Shown here: piece after piece, positions 55,204 to 63,315 of the stretch
Numbering within the stretch: the first letter of the stretch is position 1
Layout of the letters: each line of letters begins with the position of its first letter
DNA from: Phycicoccus sp. Soil802
GTDB taxonomy: Bacteria; Actinomycetota; Actinomycetes; Actinomycetales; Dermatophilaceae
NCBI RefSeq assembly: GCF_001429605.1
Contig: NZ_LMSS01000002.1
Coordinates: 62,001-126,000, forward strand
Reading direction: 5' to 3'
DNA length: 64,000 nt
The notes under the pieces: generated by a model
Told to the model about the DNA's origin: nothing
Database searches by the model: none
Seen by the model: only the letters and a program-made list of their open reading frames with translations
Position numbers and translations under genes: made by a program

Positions 55204-56706
55204 TCAGCGGGACTGCTGCTTGATCCGGTTGGTCAGCTCGGTGACCTGGTTGTAGATCGCCCGGCGCTCGGCCATCAGCTGCCGGATCTTCTTGTCGGCA
55301 TGCATGACGGTGGTGTGGTCGCGGCCGCCGAACTGCTGGCCGATCTTGGGCAGTGACAGGTCAGTGAGCTCGCGGCACAGGTACATCGCGATCTGCCGGG
55401 CGGTCACCAGGACGCGCGAGCGGGACGTGCCGCAGAGGTCCTCGATGGTCAGCCCGAAGTAGGCCGCCGTCTGGGCCATGATCGTCGCGCTGGTGATCTG
55501 GGAGCCCTGCTCGTTGGGGATCAGGTCCTTGAGCACGATCTCGGCCAGGCCCATGTCGACGCTCTGGCGGTTCAGGCTGGCGAACGCCGTGACGCGGATC
55601 AGGGCGCCCTCCAGCTCGCGGATGTTGGTCGAGATCCGGCTGGCGATGAACTCGAGCACGTCGTCGGGAGCGCTCATCCGCTCCTGGATGGCCTTCTTGC
55701 GCAGGATCGCGATGCGGGTCTCGAGGTCGGGCGGCTGCACGTCGGTGAGCAGACCCCACTCGAACCGGCTGCGCATCCGCTCCTCGAAGCCGCTCAGCAG
55801 CTTGGGCGGCAGGTCGCTGGTGATGACGACCTGCTTGTTCGCGTTGTGCAGGGTGTTGAAGGTGTGGAAGAACTCCTCCTGCGTCTGCACCTTGCCCTGG
55901 AGGAACTGGATGTCGTCGATCAGCAGCACGTCGACGTCGCGGTAGCGGCGCTGGAAGTTGCTCGCCTTGTCGTCGCGGATGCTGTTGATGAAGTCGTTGG
56001 TGAACTCCTCGGAGTTCACGTAGCGCACCTTCACGTGCGGGTAGAGGTTGCGCGCGTAGTGCCCGATCGCGTGCAGCAGGTGGGTCTTGCCCAGCCCGGA
56101 CTCGCCGTAGACGAACAGCGGGTTGTACGCCTTGGCCGGCGCCTCGGCGACGGCGACGGCGGCCGCGTGGGCGAACCGGTTGCTCGCGCCGATGACGAAG
56201 GTGTCGAAGGTGTACTTCGGGTTGAGCCGGGTTGCCGACTCGTCGGTGACGCTGAGCACCTCGTCGCGCGGGCGGCGTTGCTGCTCGGTCGCGGGCGTGA
56301 GCGCGTAGACGTTGTCGCCCTGGCCGGGCACACCCATGCCGGAGCTGATGGTGCCCTGCAGGTCCGAGCCCAGCGTGAGGACCGGGGTGCCCGCGGCCTC
56401 CTCGACGTAGCCGGTCGTGTCCTCGGTGTGGTGGGCGTCGTCGAGTGAGGTGTCGACCGTGACCGCGAGGTGGACCTGCTCCCCGAGCTGCGAGGAGAGC
56501 GCCCGGGTCACGGCGTCGCGCACGCGTTGCTCGACGACGTCCTTGGTGTAGTCGTTCGGGACCTTGACCAGGGCGGTGCCGTCGAGCAGGCCGGCCAGGC
56601 GGGCCAGCGTGAGGAACGCGCGCTCCCGAGCGGGGAGGCCGTCGGCGTCGAGGGTGGCGATGGTGTTCTGCCAGATCTGTGTGAAGTCCAGATCTGTGTC
56701 ACTCAC
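55204..56706 (-). CDS. dnaA: Chromosomal replication initiator DnaA
   Basis: 500 residues from GTG 56706 (VSDTDLDFTQIWQNTIATL). Domain I (about 1-90), an acidic flexible domain II, AAA+ domain III with GESGLGKTHLLHAIGHYA (Walker A), DVLLIDDIQFLQGK (Walker B) and the arginine finger region, and domain IV with TARQIAMYLCRELTDLSLPKIGQQFGGRDHTTVMHADKKI, whose GRDHTTV helix reads DnaA boxes. It binds the boxes on both sides of its gene. The ribosome-binding site is GGGATGTGGG. Boxes upstream at 56788-56820 suggest autoregulation. Confidence 0.98.
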   Translation of the reverse strand: MSDTDLDFTQIWQNTIATLDADGLPARERAFLTLARLAGLLDGTALVKVPNDYTKDVVEQRVRDAVTRALSSQLGEQVHLAVTVDTSLDDAHHTEDTTGYVEEAAGTPVLTLGSDLQGTISSGMGVPGQGDNVYALTPATEQQRRPRDEVLSVTDESATRLNPKYTFDTFVIGASNRFAHAAAVAVAEAPAKAYNPLFVYGESGLGKTHLLHAIGHYARNLYPHVKVRYVNSEEFTNDFINSIRDDKASNFQRRYRDVDVLLIDDIQFLQGKVQTQEEFFHTFNTLHNANKQVVITSDLPPKLLSGFEERMRSRFEWGLLTDVQPPDLETRIAILRKKAIQERMSAPDDVLEFIASRISTNIRELEGALIRVTAFASLNRQSVDMGLAEIVLKDLIPNEQGSQITSATIMAQTAAYFGLTIEDLCGTSRSRVLVTARQIAMYLCRELTDLSLPKIGQQFGGRDHTTVMHADKKIRQLMAERRAIYNQVTELTNRIKQQSR

Positions 56707-56787
56707 CGGTCCCACATCCCTTTCGACGGTCTTCGCGGATCTGCCCTGTCGCAGGGTCTGTGCTGGTCTGCCGTGCCTCAGCATGCC

Positions 56788-56820
56788 TTGTCCACATGGT
56801 TATCCACAACCTGTGGGCAA
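56788..56820. promoter_or_regulatory. DnaA-box triplet upstream of dnaA
   Basis: TTGTCCACA (56788-56796), TTATCCACA (56800-56808, the E. coli consensus) and TGTGGGCAA (56812-56820, inverted, one mismatch), packed with 3-nt gaps, 82 bp before the dnaA start. Expected effect: autoregulation of dnaA and part of the bipartite origin. Confidence 0.9.
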
Positions 56821-56990
56821 GGAACGGGACGAGGAGGGACGCTAACAACAGCGGCGGCACCTCGGCAACCGAAACGGCCGAAAATTGGCCTCCCCGGGCC
56901 AAAATCGAGGTGTGACCTCGGCGTGTCCCCGGGGCGAACCGGGACCAGCGGTGCTAAAAGCCCCGGGTATGCCGGGTGGTCAGCGCTGGT

Positions 56991-57020
56991 TTGACCCTGC
57001 CCGTCGCGCTCGCGTACCTT
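56991..57020 (+). promoter_or_regulatory. Probable promoter of rpmH-rnpA
   Basis: TTGACC (56991-56996), an 18-bp spacer and TACCTT (57015-57020) match a sigma-70-type promoter, 155 bp before rpmH. Assigned from pattern and position only. Confidence 0.5.
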
Positions 57021-57175
57021 TGACCAGGCCTGTCGGCCGCTTTCGCATGCCCGTGACGCCCCTGGATCGTCGGTGAGTCCCACCGGTGGTCGAGGCGCGG
57101 GCCTCCGATTGCGGCCGAACAGGCGCCCCAAGCACTCAGCAGGCCACCCGGGCCTGACCAGTAACGGAGATCCTC

Positions 57176-57313
57176 GTGAGCAAGCGTACTTTCCAGCCGA
57201 ACAACCGTCGTCGGGCCAAGACCCACGGCTTCCGCCTGCGCATGCGCACCCGTGCGGGCCGCGCCATCCTGTCGGCCCGCCGCGCCAAGGGCCGCTCCGA
57301 GCTCTCCGCCTGA
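57176..57313 (+). CDS. rpmH: 50S ribosomal protein L34
   Basis: 45 residues from GTG 57176, with AACGGAGATC upstream. The sequence opens [20 protein letters not shown] and continues with [23 protein letters not shown], the typical L34 pattern. It is too short for many gene callers but certain from sequence and place. First gene of the plus-strand cluster reaching parB; rnpA follows 10 bp later. Confidence 0.98.
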   Translation: MSKRTFQPNNRRRAKTHGFRLRMRTRAGRAILSARRAKGRSELSA

Positions 57314-57323
57314 GGCCGACCCC

Positions 57324-57692
57324 GTGCTGCCCGCGGGGCACCGGCTCCGTGCGAGCTCGGACTTCGCGGCCACCTTCCGGGGGCCCAGGGGAGCCCGAGC
57401 TGGCTCCACGCTGATCGTGGTCCACGCCAACCAGGCCGACGCGCGTGCGGGACAACCGCCGCGGGTCGGTTTTGTTGTCTCCAAGGCCGTGGGCAACGCC
57501 GTGGTCCGCAACCGCACGAAGCGGCGGCTGCGCGCCCTGATGGCGGCCCGGCTCTCGGCTGTGCCCGCTGGGACGGACCTCGTCATCCGCGCGAATCCCG
57601 TTGCAGCACAAGCGAATTCGGCTTCCCTCGCGATCGAGCTCGACACCCTCCTGGCGCGGGTGTCCGCGCTGCTGGGGGCGACTCGGGCGTGA
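57324..57692 (+). CDS. rnpA: Ribonuclease P protein component
   Basis: 122 residues from GTG 57324 ([20 protein letters not shown]). The RNA-binding signature [26 protein letters not shown] is intact. It assists the RNase P RNA in removing tRNA leaders. It overlaps yidD by 4 bp. The GTG is chosen by its distance from rpmH and the length of homologues (about 120). Confidence 0.97.
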   Translation: MLPAGHRLRASSDFAATFRGPRGARAGSTLIVVHANQADARAGQPPRVGFVVSKAVGNAVVRNRTKRRLRALMAARLSAVPAGTDLVIRANPVAAQANSASLAIELDTLLARVSALLGATRA

Positions 57693-57940
57693 CCACCCTC
57701 AAGCGAGCCACCGCGGCGCCCCTGATCGGGCTGCTGCTGTTCTACCAGCGGTTCATCTCCCCGATGACGCCGCCGACCTGCCGTTACTACCCGTCCTGCT
57801 CGTCGTACGCCCTGACCGCCATCCGCCGCTTCGGACCCGTCAAGGGAACCTGGCTGGCGCTGCGGCGGTTGGGTAGGTGCCACCCGTGGGCAGCCGGCGG
57901 GGTCGACCACGTTCCTGCCCGACACGCCCACGCCGCCTAG
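57689..57940 (+). CDS. yidD: Membrane protein insertion efficiency factor YidD
   Basis: 83 residues from GTG 57689. An amphipathic helix ([20 protein letters not shown]) and the signature [41 protein letters not shown] identify YidD, which sits at the inner face of the membrane and helps YidC insert proteins. Overlaps rnpA; yidC starts 102 bp downstream. Confidence 0.97.
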   Translation: MTTLKRATAAPLIGLLLFYQRFISPMTPPTCRYYPSCSSYALTAIRRFGPVKGTWLALRRLGRCHPWAAGGVDHVPARHAHAA

Positions 57941-58042
57941 CGGCCGGGCACCAGACCTGCCGGCCACGCGGCATACCCACCACGCGACCGGAACCACCGG
58001 TGGACCGTCACCTCGACGGGACACCACCAGATTGAGGACGAC

Positions 58043-59083
58043 ATGAGCTTCAGTGACCTGATCTACCCGTTCGAGTGGATCGTGGCGTGGATCCTGTACG
58101 GCTGGCACACCCTCTTCACGACCCTCGGCATCCCGTCGGCGTCAGGGGTGGCGTGGACGCTGTCCATCGTCGGCCTGGTGGTCGTCATGCGCGCCGCGAT
58201 GATCCCGCTGTTCGTGCGGCAGATCCACGCCTCGAGGCGGATGCAGCTCATCCAGCCCGAGATGCAGAAGATCCAGGCCAAGTACAAGGACAAGAAGGAC
58301 CCCGACTCCCGTCAGGCGATGACGCAGGAGACGATGGACCTCTACAAGCGGACCGGCACCAACCCGTTCAGCTCGTGCCTGCCGATCCTGCTGCAGTCCC
58401 CGTTCTTCTTCGGATTGTTCCGGGTCCTCAACGGCCTCAAGAAGATCTCGGACGGGACGACCGACCCGATCGGTCCGATCTCCCGCAAGCTGGCCGGTGA
58501 GGCGGAGGCATCCACCTTCTTCGGTGCGCAGCTGTCCGACCGGTTCATCGGTGCCAACAGCCTCACCGTGCAGATCGTCACCGTGGTCCTCATCATCGCG
58601 ATGTCGGCCAGCACGTTCACCACCCAGCGCCAGCTGATGATGAAGAACATGCCGGCCTCGGCACTGGACAACCCGTTCGCCAAGCAGCAGAAGATGCTGC
58701 TCTACCTGATGCCGATCTTCTTCGCGATCTCGGGTGTCAACTTCCCGATCGGTGTCCTGCTCTACTGGCTCACCACCAACGTCTGGTCGATGTGCCAGCA
58801 GTTCTACGTGATCCGCAACATGCCCGCACCCGGGTCGCAGGCCGAGAAGGCCATGCAGGAGCGCCGGCGCAAGAAGGGCAAGCCGGTCGAGGAGTTCACC
58901 GTCAAGGGCCTCGACAAGCCGACCGACGAGGCCGAGGCCCCCAAGCCCAGCGGCCAGCGCGTCCAGCCCTCCCGGAACAAGAAGAAGAAGGGTGCTGCGG
59001 CCAAGCCGGCCACCAAGGCGACCGCGAAGCCCGCGACGGCGCCCAGCGCCACCACCGACCCCAAGCCCCAGACCGACAACTGA
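58043..59083 (+). CDS. yidC: Membrane protein insertase YidC/Oxa1
   Basis: 346 residues from ATG 58043 with TTGAGGACGAC upstream. Five membrane segments of the Oxa1 core: VVVMRAAMIPLFVRQIHASRRMQLIQPEMQKIQAKYKD (groove Arg and coiled loop), SPFFFGLFRVLNG, LTVQIVTVVLIIAMSASTF, MLLYLMPIFFAISGVNFPIGVLLYWLTTN. The C-terminal 70 residues are Lys/Pro/Ala-rich and disordered, likely to touch ribosomal RNA. It inserts membrane proteins alone or with SecYEG. Confidence 0.97.
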   Translation: MSFSDLIYPFEWIVAWILYGWHTLFTTLGIPSASGVAWTLSIVGLVVVMRAAMIPLFVRQIHASRRMQLIQPEMQKIQAKYKDKKDPDSRQAMTQETMDLYKRTGTNPFSSCLPILLQSPFFFGLFRVLNGLKKISDGTTDPIGPISRKLAGEAEASTFFGAQLSDRFIGANSLTVQIVTVVLIIAMSASTFTTQRQLMMKNMPASALDNPFAKQQKMLLYLMPIFFAISGVNFPIGVLLYWLTTNVWSMCQQFYVIRNMPAPGSQAEKAMQERRRKKGKPVEEFTVKGLDKPTDEAEAPKPSGQRVQPSRNKKKKGAAAKPATKATAKPATAPSATTDPKPQTDN

Positions 59084-59094
59084 GAGTGATCACC

Positions 59095-59793
59095 ATGACC
59101 GAGCACAACGACACCGTCGTGGACGACACCCCCGCCAGCGACCAGGCCGCCGACCAGGGCGTCGACGCGACCAGCGAGACCACCGCGGCGATCGGTGCTG
59201 AGCAGGCCGACGTGACCACGGACGACGCGACCGACACCGATGCGGACGGCGACAGCGACACCGACGCAGACGCCGACAGCGAGGAGGCGGACCCGTCCGC
59301 CACCTCGCGCCGGCGTCCGGCCAAGGTGGCCGACCTCGAGCGCGAGGGCGAGGTGGCCGCCGACTTCCTCGAGACCCTGCTGGACATCGCCGACCTCGAT
59401 GGCGACATCGACGTCGACGTGGATGGCGACCGCGCCGCCGTGTCCATCGTGGACTCCGACGAAGGTCGGGTCCCCCGCCGCCTGGTCGGCCAGGACGGCA
59501 AGGTGCTGGAGGCCCTCCAGGAGCTGACTCGGCTGGCCGTGCAGTCGGCGACTGGTGAGCGCAGCCGCCTGATGCTCGACGTCGCCGGCCACCGCGCCGA
59601 GCGCCGGTCGACCCTGGTCGAGCTCGCCCACGCGGTGATCGAGCAGGTCAAGGCGACCGGCGAGAAGGCCGCCCTGGACCCGATGACGGCGTTCGAGCGC
59701 AAGGTGGTGCACGACGAGGTGCTGGCCGCAGGCCTGTCCTCGGAGTCCGACGGTGTCGAGCCGCGCCGCTTCGTCGTGATCCTCCCGGCGTGA
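59095..59793 (+). CDS. jag: Jag/KhpB RNA-binding protein (KH-R3H)
   Basis: 232 residues from ATG 59095, 11 bp after yidC. A strongly acidic, repetitive N-terminus (DTDADGDSDTDADADSEE, to about 75), then a KH domain (DIDVDVDGDRAAVSIVDSDEGRVPRRLVGQDGKVLEALQELTRLAV) and an R3H domain (FERKVVHDEVLAAGLSSESDGVEPRRFVVI). KhpB-type proteins bind RNA and affect cell-wall growth. The acidic tail is longer than in most homologues. Confidence 0.93.
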   Translation: MTEHNDTVVDDTPASDQAADQGVDATSETTAAIGAEQADVTTDDATDTDADGDSDTDADADSEEADPSATSRRRPAKVADLEREGEVAADFLETLLDIADLDGDIDVDVDGDRAAVSIVDSDEGRVPRRLVGQDGKVLEALQELTRLAVQSATGERSRLMLDVAGHRAERRSTLVELAHAVIEQVKATGEKAALDPMTAFERKVVHDEVLAAGLSSESDGVEPRRFVVILPA

Positions 59794-59812
59794 CCCGAGC
59801 GACGACCACCGT

Positions 59813-59826
59813 GTTTCACGTGAAAC
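59813..59826. promoter_or_regulatory. parS: parS site 1
   Basis: Perfect GTTTCACGTGAAAC in the jag-rsmG gap, 7 bp before the rsmG start codon. ParB clamps load here and spread over the origin region. So close to the start, ParB occupancy may also hinder rsmG expression (inference). Confidence 0.97.
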
Positions 59827-59833
59827 AGCGCGC

Positions 59834-60655
59834 ATGACATCGCACGAACGCACCGACGACGGGCGCGGGACCGGGGAGACCGGGACCGCGCCCGTCGCGG
59901 CATCAGCGACCGAGAAGTCGGCCGCGCTGGCTGCGTCGGACAGCCCCGCTGTGGCGCCGGTTGCCCCGCCGGCCGCGGCCGCGGTGTTCGGTGACCGCCT
60001 GCCGCTCGCCGAGCAGTTCGCGGCGATCCTGGCCGACACCGGGGTCTCGCACGGGCTGATCGGGCCCAGGGAGGTGCCGATCCTCTGGGACCGGCACATC
60101 CTCAACTGCGCGGTCGCCCATGCGGCCTTCCCTGAGGGCGTCGCCGTGGTGGACGTCGGGTCGGGCGCCGGGCTGCCCGGTCTCGCCCTGGCGATCGTCC
60201 GGCCCGACCTGCACCTGCACCTGGTCGAGCCGATGCTGCGCCGCACGACCTGGCTCTCGACGACGATCGAGCAGCTCGGACTCGACAACGGCACCGTGCA
60301 CCGTGGCCGCGCCGAGGAGTTCGCCGGTGTGCTGTCGGCACCCTTCGCCACCGCCCGCGCCGTCGCCCGCATCGACAAGCTGGCGCGCTGGACCTTCCCC
60401 CTCCTCCAGGACGGCGGGACGCTCGTCGCCCTGAAGGGTGGCTCGGCCGCCGAGGAGCTCGACGCGGAGCAGAAGACGCTGCGCAAGCTGGGCATGACAT
60501 CGGCCCGGATCGAGACCTACGGCGCCGACCTGCTGTCCGTGCCCACCACGACGCTCCAAGTGACGCTCGGCTCCCGCCCGACGCCGAAGGGTCGCTCCAA
60601 GGGCGCAGCCCGTCGAGCCGCCAAGGGCAAGGGCACTGCTCGACCCACTCCCTGA
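59834..60655 (+). CDS. rsmG: 16S rRNA (guanine-N7) methyltransferase RsmG
   Basis: 273 residues from ATG 59834. A disordered N-terminal extension of about 50 residues (Ala/Pro/Thr) precedes the Rossmann methyltransferase: LILWDRHILNCAV-type motif in PILWDRHILNCAVAH, VVDVGSGAGLPGLALAIVRP (SAM site) and VEPMLRRTTWL. It methylates G527 of 16S rRNA; loss gives low-level streptomycin resistance in known bacteria. The C-terminus is basic (GRSKGAARRAAKGKG). No ribosome-binding site is clear because parS occupies the space. Confidence 0.95.
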   Translation: MTSHERTDDGRGTGETGTAPVAASATEKSAALAASDSPAVAPVAPPAAAAVFGDRLPLAEQFAAILADTGVSHGLIGPREVPILWDRHILNCAVAHAAFPEGVAVVDVGSGAGLPGLALAIVRPDLHLHLVEPMLRRTTWLSTTIEQLGLDNGTVHRGRAEEFAGVLSAPFATARAVARIDKLARWTFPLLQDGGTLVALKGGSAAEELDAEQKTLRKLGMTSARIETYGADLLSVPTTTLQVTLGSRPTPKGRSKGAARRAAKGKGTARPTP

Positions 60656-60796
60656 CCAGTCGCGGCTCGAGACCGACGGTCCGCGGCCCGTCGGCGAGCG
60701 CCTGTTTTCGCTTGGGTGTGGCAGGCGCTGCCTCCCGCGTTGTGACTCTGCGGCGCCGTAGGGTTGGATGATGTCCATGGCCAACGAGGTGACTGT

Positions 60797-62116
60797 GTGA
60801 GCACAGCAACGGTGCAACTGACCCAGGGACTGCAACTGACCCAGGGACTTGGATGGCCTCAGCGGCTCGGCCGCGCCAGCACGGCGCTCGGCTGGCCGGC
60901 GTGGACCCAAGCCGCCGACGAGGCGGCTGTTTCACGTGAAACGCGGATTGAGGCGGACGCCGCCGCGGGGGCGAGCCACGCGGAACCCACCGACGTTTCA
61001 CGTGAAACCGACCCGACGGTCGAGGCGGTCCAGGAGACGACGATGGAGTCTGATGCGGTCTCCGAGGCGCCGCCACACACCGGGGACTCGGTGGCTGCGG
61101 CTGAGGCGCTGGAGGCCTTGGCCGCCGTCGTTTCACGTGAAACGGACGACCGCGAGGAGGTCGCCTCGTCGCTGCCGCAGGGCGACCGGGACACCCCGTT
61201 GGCCCGGGCGGTCGCCGCTGATGCGCGCAAGCGGATCGCCCTGACCGGCCGGGTCTTCCCGAAGCCGCCTACTACTCGCGTGCTGACCGTGGCCAACCAG
61301 AAGGGCGGGGTGGGCAAGACCACCACCACCGTCAACGTCGCCGCCGGGCTCGCGCAGGCCGGGCTCAGCGTGCTCGTCATCGACATCGACCCGCAGGGCA
61401 ATGCCAGCACCGCGCTGGGGATCGACCACCACGCGGAGGTGCCGAGCATCTACGACGTGCTGGTCGAGGGCACTCCGCTCGCGGACGTGGTGCAGGAGTG
61501 CCCCGACATCGCCGGCCTGTGGTGCGCGCCGGCCACCATCGACCTGGCGGGAGCGGAGATCGAGCTGGTCTCCCTGGTCGCCCGGGAGACCCGGCTGCAG
61601 AAGGCGATCGCCGCCTTTCTCGAGCAGGGTCCCGCCGCCGGACGCCGGGCGCCCGACTACGTGCTGATCGACTGCCCGCCCAGCCTGGGCCTGCTGACGG
61701 TCAACGCCTTCGTCGCGGCGCAGGAGGTCTTCATCCCGATCCAGTGCGAGTACTACGCCCTCGAGGGCCTCTCGCAGCTGCTCAAGAACATCGAGCTGAT
61801 CCGCAACCACCTCAACCCCACGCTGCACGTGTCGACCATCCTGCTGACCATGTACGACGGCCGCACCCGGCTGTCGGCCCAGGTCGCCGAGGAGGTGCGC
61901 AACCACTTCCCCGAGCAGGTGCTGCGCAACACGGTGCCCCGCTCGGTGCGGATCTCCGAGGCGCCGAGCCACGGCCAGACCGTGATGACCTACGACCCCA
62001 ACTCCAGCGGCGCGCTGTCCTACCTCGGCGCCGCCGCTGAGCTCGCCGACCGCGGCGCCGCCGCCACCGCCGACCACCAGACCGCATCCGCGCAGCCAGC
62101 GGCCACACGAGAGTGA
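60797..62116 (+). CDS. parA: Chromosome-partitioning ATPase ParA with long N-terminal extension
   Basis: 439 residues from GTG 60797 ([18 protein letters not shown]), with GAGGTGAC upstream. The ParA fold begins only near residue 160: [25 protein letters not shown] (deviant Walker A), [51 protein letters not shown]. The 160-residue extension is disordered and contains three in-frame parS sites, each read as VSRET, plus an 18-bp tandem repeat (QLTQGL twice). ParA moves ParB-bound origins and in actinobacteria links to polar scaffolds. Overlaps upstream of parB by none; 11 bp gap. Confidence 0.95.
   Translation: MSTATVQLTQGLQLTQGLGWPQRLGRASTALGWPAWTQAADEAAVSRETRIEADAAAGASHAEPTDVSRETDPTVEAVQETTMESDAVSEAPPHTGDSVAAAEALEALAAVVSRETDDREEVASSLPQGDRDTPLARAVAADARKRIALTGRVFPKPPTTRVLTVANQKGGVGKTTTTVNVAAGLAQAGLSVLVIDIDPQGNASTALGIDHHAEVPSIYDVLVEGTPLADVVQECPDIAGLWCAPATIDLAGAEIELVSLVARETRLQKAIAAFLEQGPAAGRRAPDYVLIDCPPSLGLLTVNAFVAAQEVFIPIQCEYYALEGLSQLLKNIELIRNHLNPTLHVSTILLTMYDGRTRLSAQVAEEVRNHFPEQVLRNTVPRSVRISEAPSHGQTVMTYDPNSSGALSYLGAAAELADRGAAATADHQTASAQPAATRE
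60814..60849. repeat. 18-bp tandem duplication at the parA 5' end
   Basis: GCAACTGACCCAGGGACT occurs twice in direct succession (60814-60831, 60832-60849), giving QLTQGL twice. Being a multiple of three it keeps frame, so its copy number could vary without harm. Confidence 0.9.
60929..60942. promoter_or_regulatory. parS: parS site 2 (inside parA)
   Basis: Perfect GTTTCACGTGAAAC within the parA extension codons; read in frame as VSRET. Confidence 0.97.
60995..61008. promoter_or_regulatory. parS: parS site 3 (inside parA)
   Basis: Perfect GTTTCACGTGAAAC, 66 bp after site 2 (22 codons, in the same frame); read as VSRET. Confidence 0.97.
61130..61143. promoter_or_regulatory. parS: parS site 4 (inside parA)
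   Basis: Perfect GTTTCACGTGAAAC, 135 bp after site 3 (45 codons); read as VSRET. Just before the conserved ParA fold starts. Confidence 0.97.
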
Positions 62117-62127
62117 GAGAAGAGATC

Positions 62128-63264
62128 ATGAGCGAGAAGCGTCGCGCCCTCGGCCGGGGCCTGGGTGCCCTCATCCCCAACGCCCCGACCTCCCCGAACG
62201 GCCGTCCCGTGGACGTCTTCTTCCCCGACTCGCGCCCCGGTGCCACCGCGTATGCCGGTGGGTCACCCGCGGGTGAGGGTGACCAGGGTGGGGGAATCGC
62301 CGTGGCGGACGTCGACGCGGTCGACGCCGCTGCTCCCGACCCTGCGGCCACCGGTGCCGAGGGGGCCGACCAGGCATCCGCGGAGCCGACGGCTGCCGAC
62401 GGCTTCGACCTCGCGCCGGTGCCCGGGGTGTCCTACGGCGAGATCCCGGTCGAGCAGATCCGGCCCAACCCGCGCCAGCCCCGGTCGGTCTTCGACGAGG
62501 ACGACATGGCCGAGCTGGTCCACTCGATCCGCGAGATCGGGGTGCTCCAGCCGATCGTGATCCGGCCCATTCCCGCAGGTCAGGGGCCTGACGAGCTCGA
62601 CAACGCGGCCGACGGCGTGCGCTACGAGCTGATCATGGGTGAGCGGCGCTGGCGCGCGTCACAGGAGGCCGGCAAGGCCACCGTCCCGGCCATCGTCAAG
62701 GAGACCGACGACGACGACCTCCTGCGCGACGCCCTCCTGGAGAACCTGCACCGCAGCCAGCTGAACGCGCTCGAGGAGGCCGCGGCATACCAGCAGCTGC
62801 TCGAGGACTTCGGCTGCACGCACGACGAGCTGGCCGCCCGGATCGGTCGCTCGCGACCGCAGATCTCCAACACGCTCCGGCTGCTCAAGCTCCCGCCGCT
62901 GGTCGCCCGCCGGGTCGCCGCCGGCGTCCTGTCCGCCGGTCACGCCCGGGCCCTGCTGGGGCTGTCCGACGGCGCCGCGATGGAGCGGGTCGCCCAGCGG
63001 ATCGTGGCCGAGGGGCTCAGCGTCCGCAACGTCGAGGAGATCGTGGCCGTGGGTGGGCCCGACGAGGTGGCCAAGCCGCGTCGGCCGCGGGCCGGCAACC
63101 GGCACCCCCAGCTCGACGACCTGGCGGCCCGGCTCTCCGACCGGTTCGACACCCGGGTGAACATCGCCCTGGGGCAGCGCAAGGGCAAGCTCACCGTCGA
63201 GTTCGCCTCGGTCGAGGACCTCAACCGGATCGTCGACATGTTGGGGCTCGAGCGCAGCGCCTGA
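62128..63264 (+). CDS. parB: Chromosome-partitioning protein ParB
   Basis: 378 residues from ATG 62128 ([18 protein letters not shown]), preferred over GTG 62113 because AGAGAAGAG precedes it. The N-terminal ParA-contacting region is followed by a disordered stretch, the CTP-binding domain ([72 protein letters not shown]), the helix-turn-helix ([25 protein letters not shown]) and a C-terminal dimer domain. It binds the nearby parS sites as a CTP-dependent sliding clamp. Confidence 0.97.
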   Translation: MSEKRRALGRGLGALIPNAPTSPNGRPVDVFFPDSRPGATAYAGGSPAGEGDQGGGIAVADVDAVDAAAPDPAATGAEGADQASAEPTAADGFDLAPVPGVSYGEIPVEQIRPNPRQPRSVFDEDDMAELVHSIREIGVLQPIVIRPIPAGQGPDELDNAADGVRYELIMGERRWRASQEAGKATVPAIVKETDDDDLLRDALLENLHRSQLNALEEAAAYQQLLEDFGCTHDELAARIGRSRPQISNTLRLLKLPPLVARRVAAGVLSAGHARALLGLSDGAAMERVAQRIVAEGLSVRNVEEIVAVGGPDEVAKPRRPRAGNRHPQLDDLAARLSDRFDTRVNIALGQRKGKLTVEFASVEDLNRIVDMLGLERSA

Positions 63265-63315
63265 GCGGGAAAACCGTTGGGGCAGTAGCGGATTCGCGCT
63301 GCGGTTGTGGCTGGG

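Larger units (their letters stand above)
56707..57175. other. Divergent dnaA/rpmH control region
   Basis: 469 bp between divergent dnaA and rpmH with no gene seen. It holds the DnaA-box triplet near 56788, an AT-richer stretch with AAATTGG and CCAAAATCG around 56880-56910, one GTATGCC at 56968, and a good rpmH promoter candidate at 56991-57020. Confidence 0.7.

Noticed and set aside
54736-55356. Plus-strand open frame across oriC
   Set aside because: It crosses clustered DnaA boxes and the dnaA 3' end, has no ribosome-binding site and no recognisable domain.
60677-60698. CCGACGG/CCGTCGG hairpin after rsmG as a terminator
   Set aside because: A short 7-bp stem without a U-run; common by chance at this GC content.
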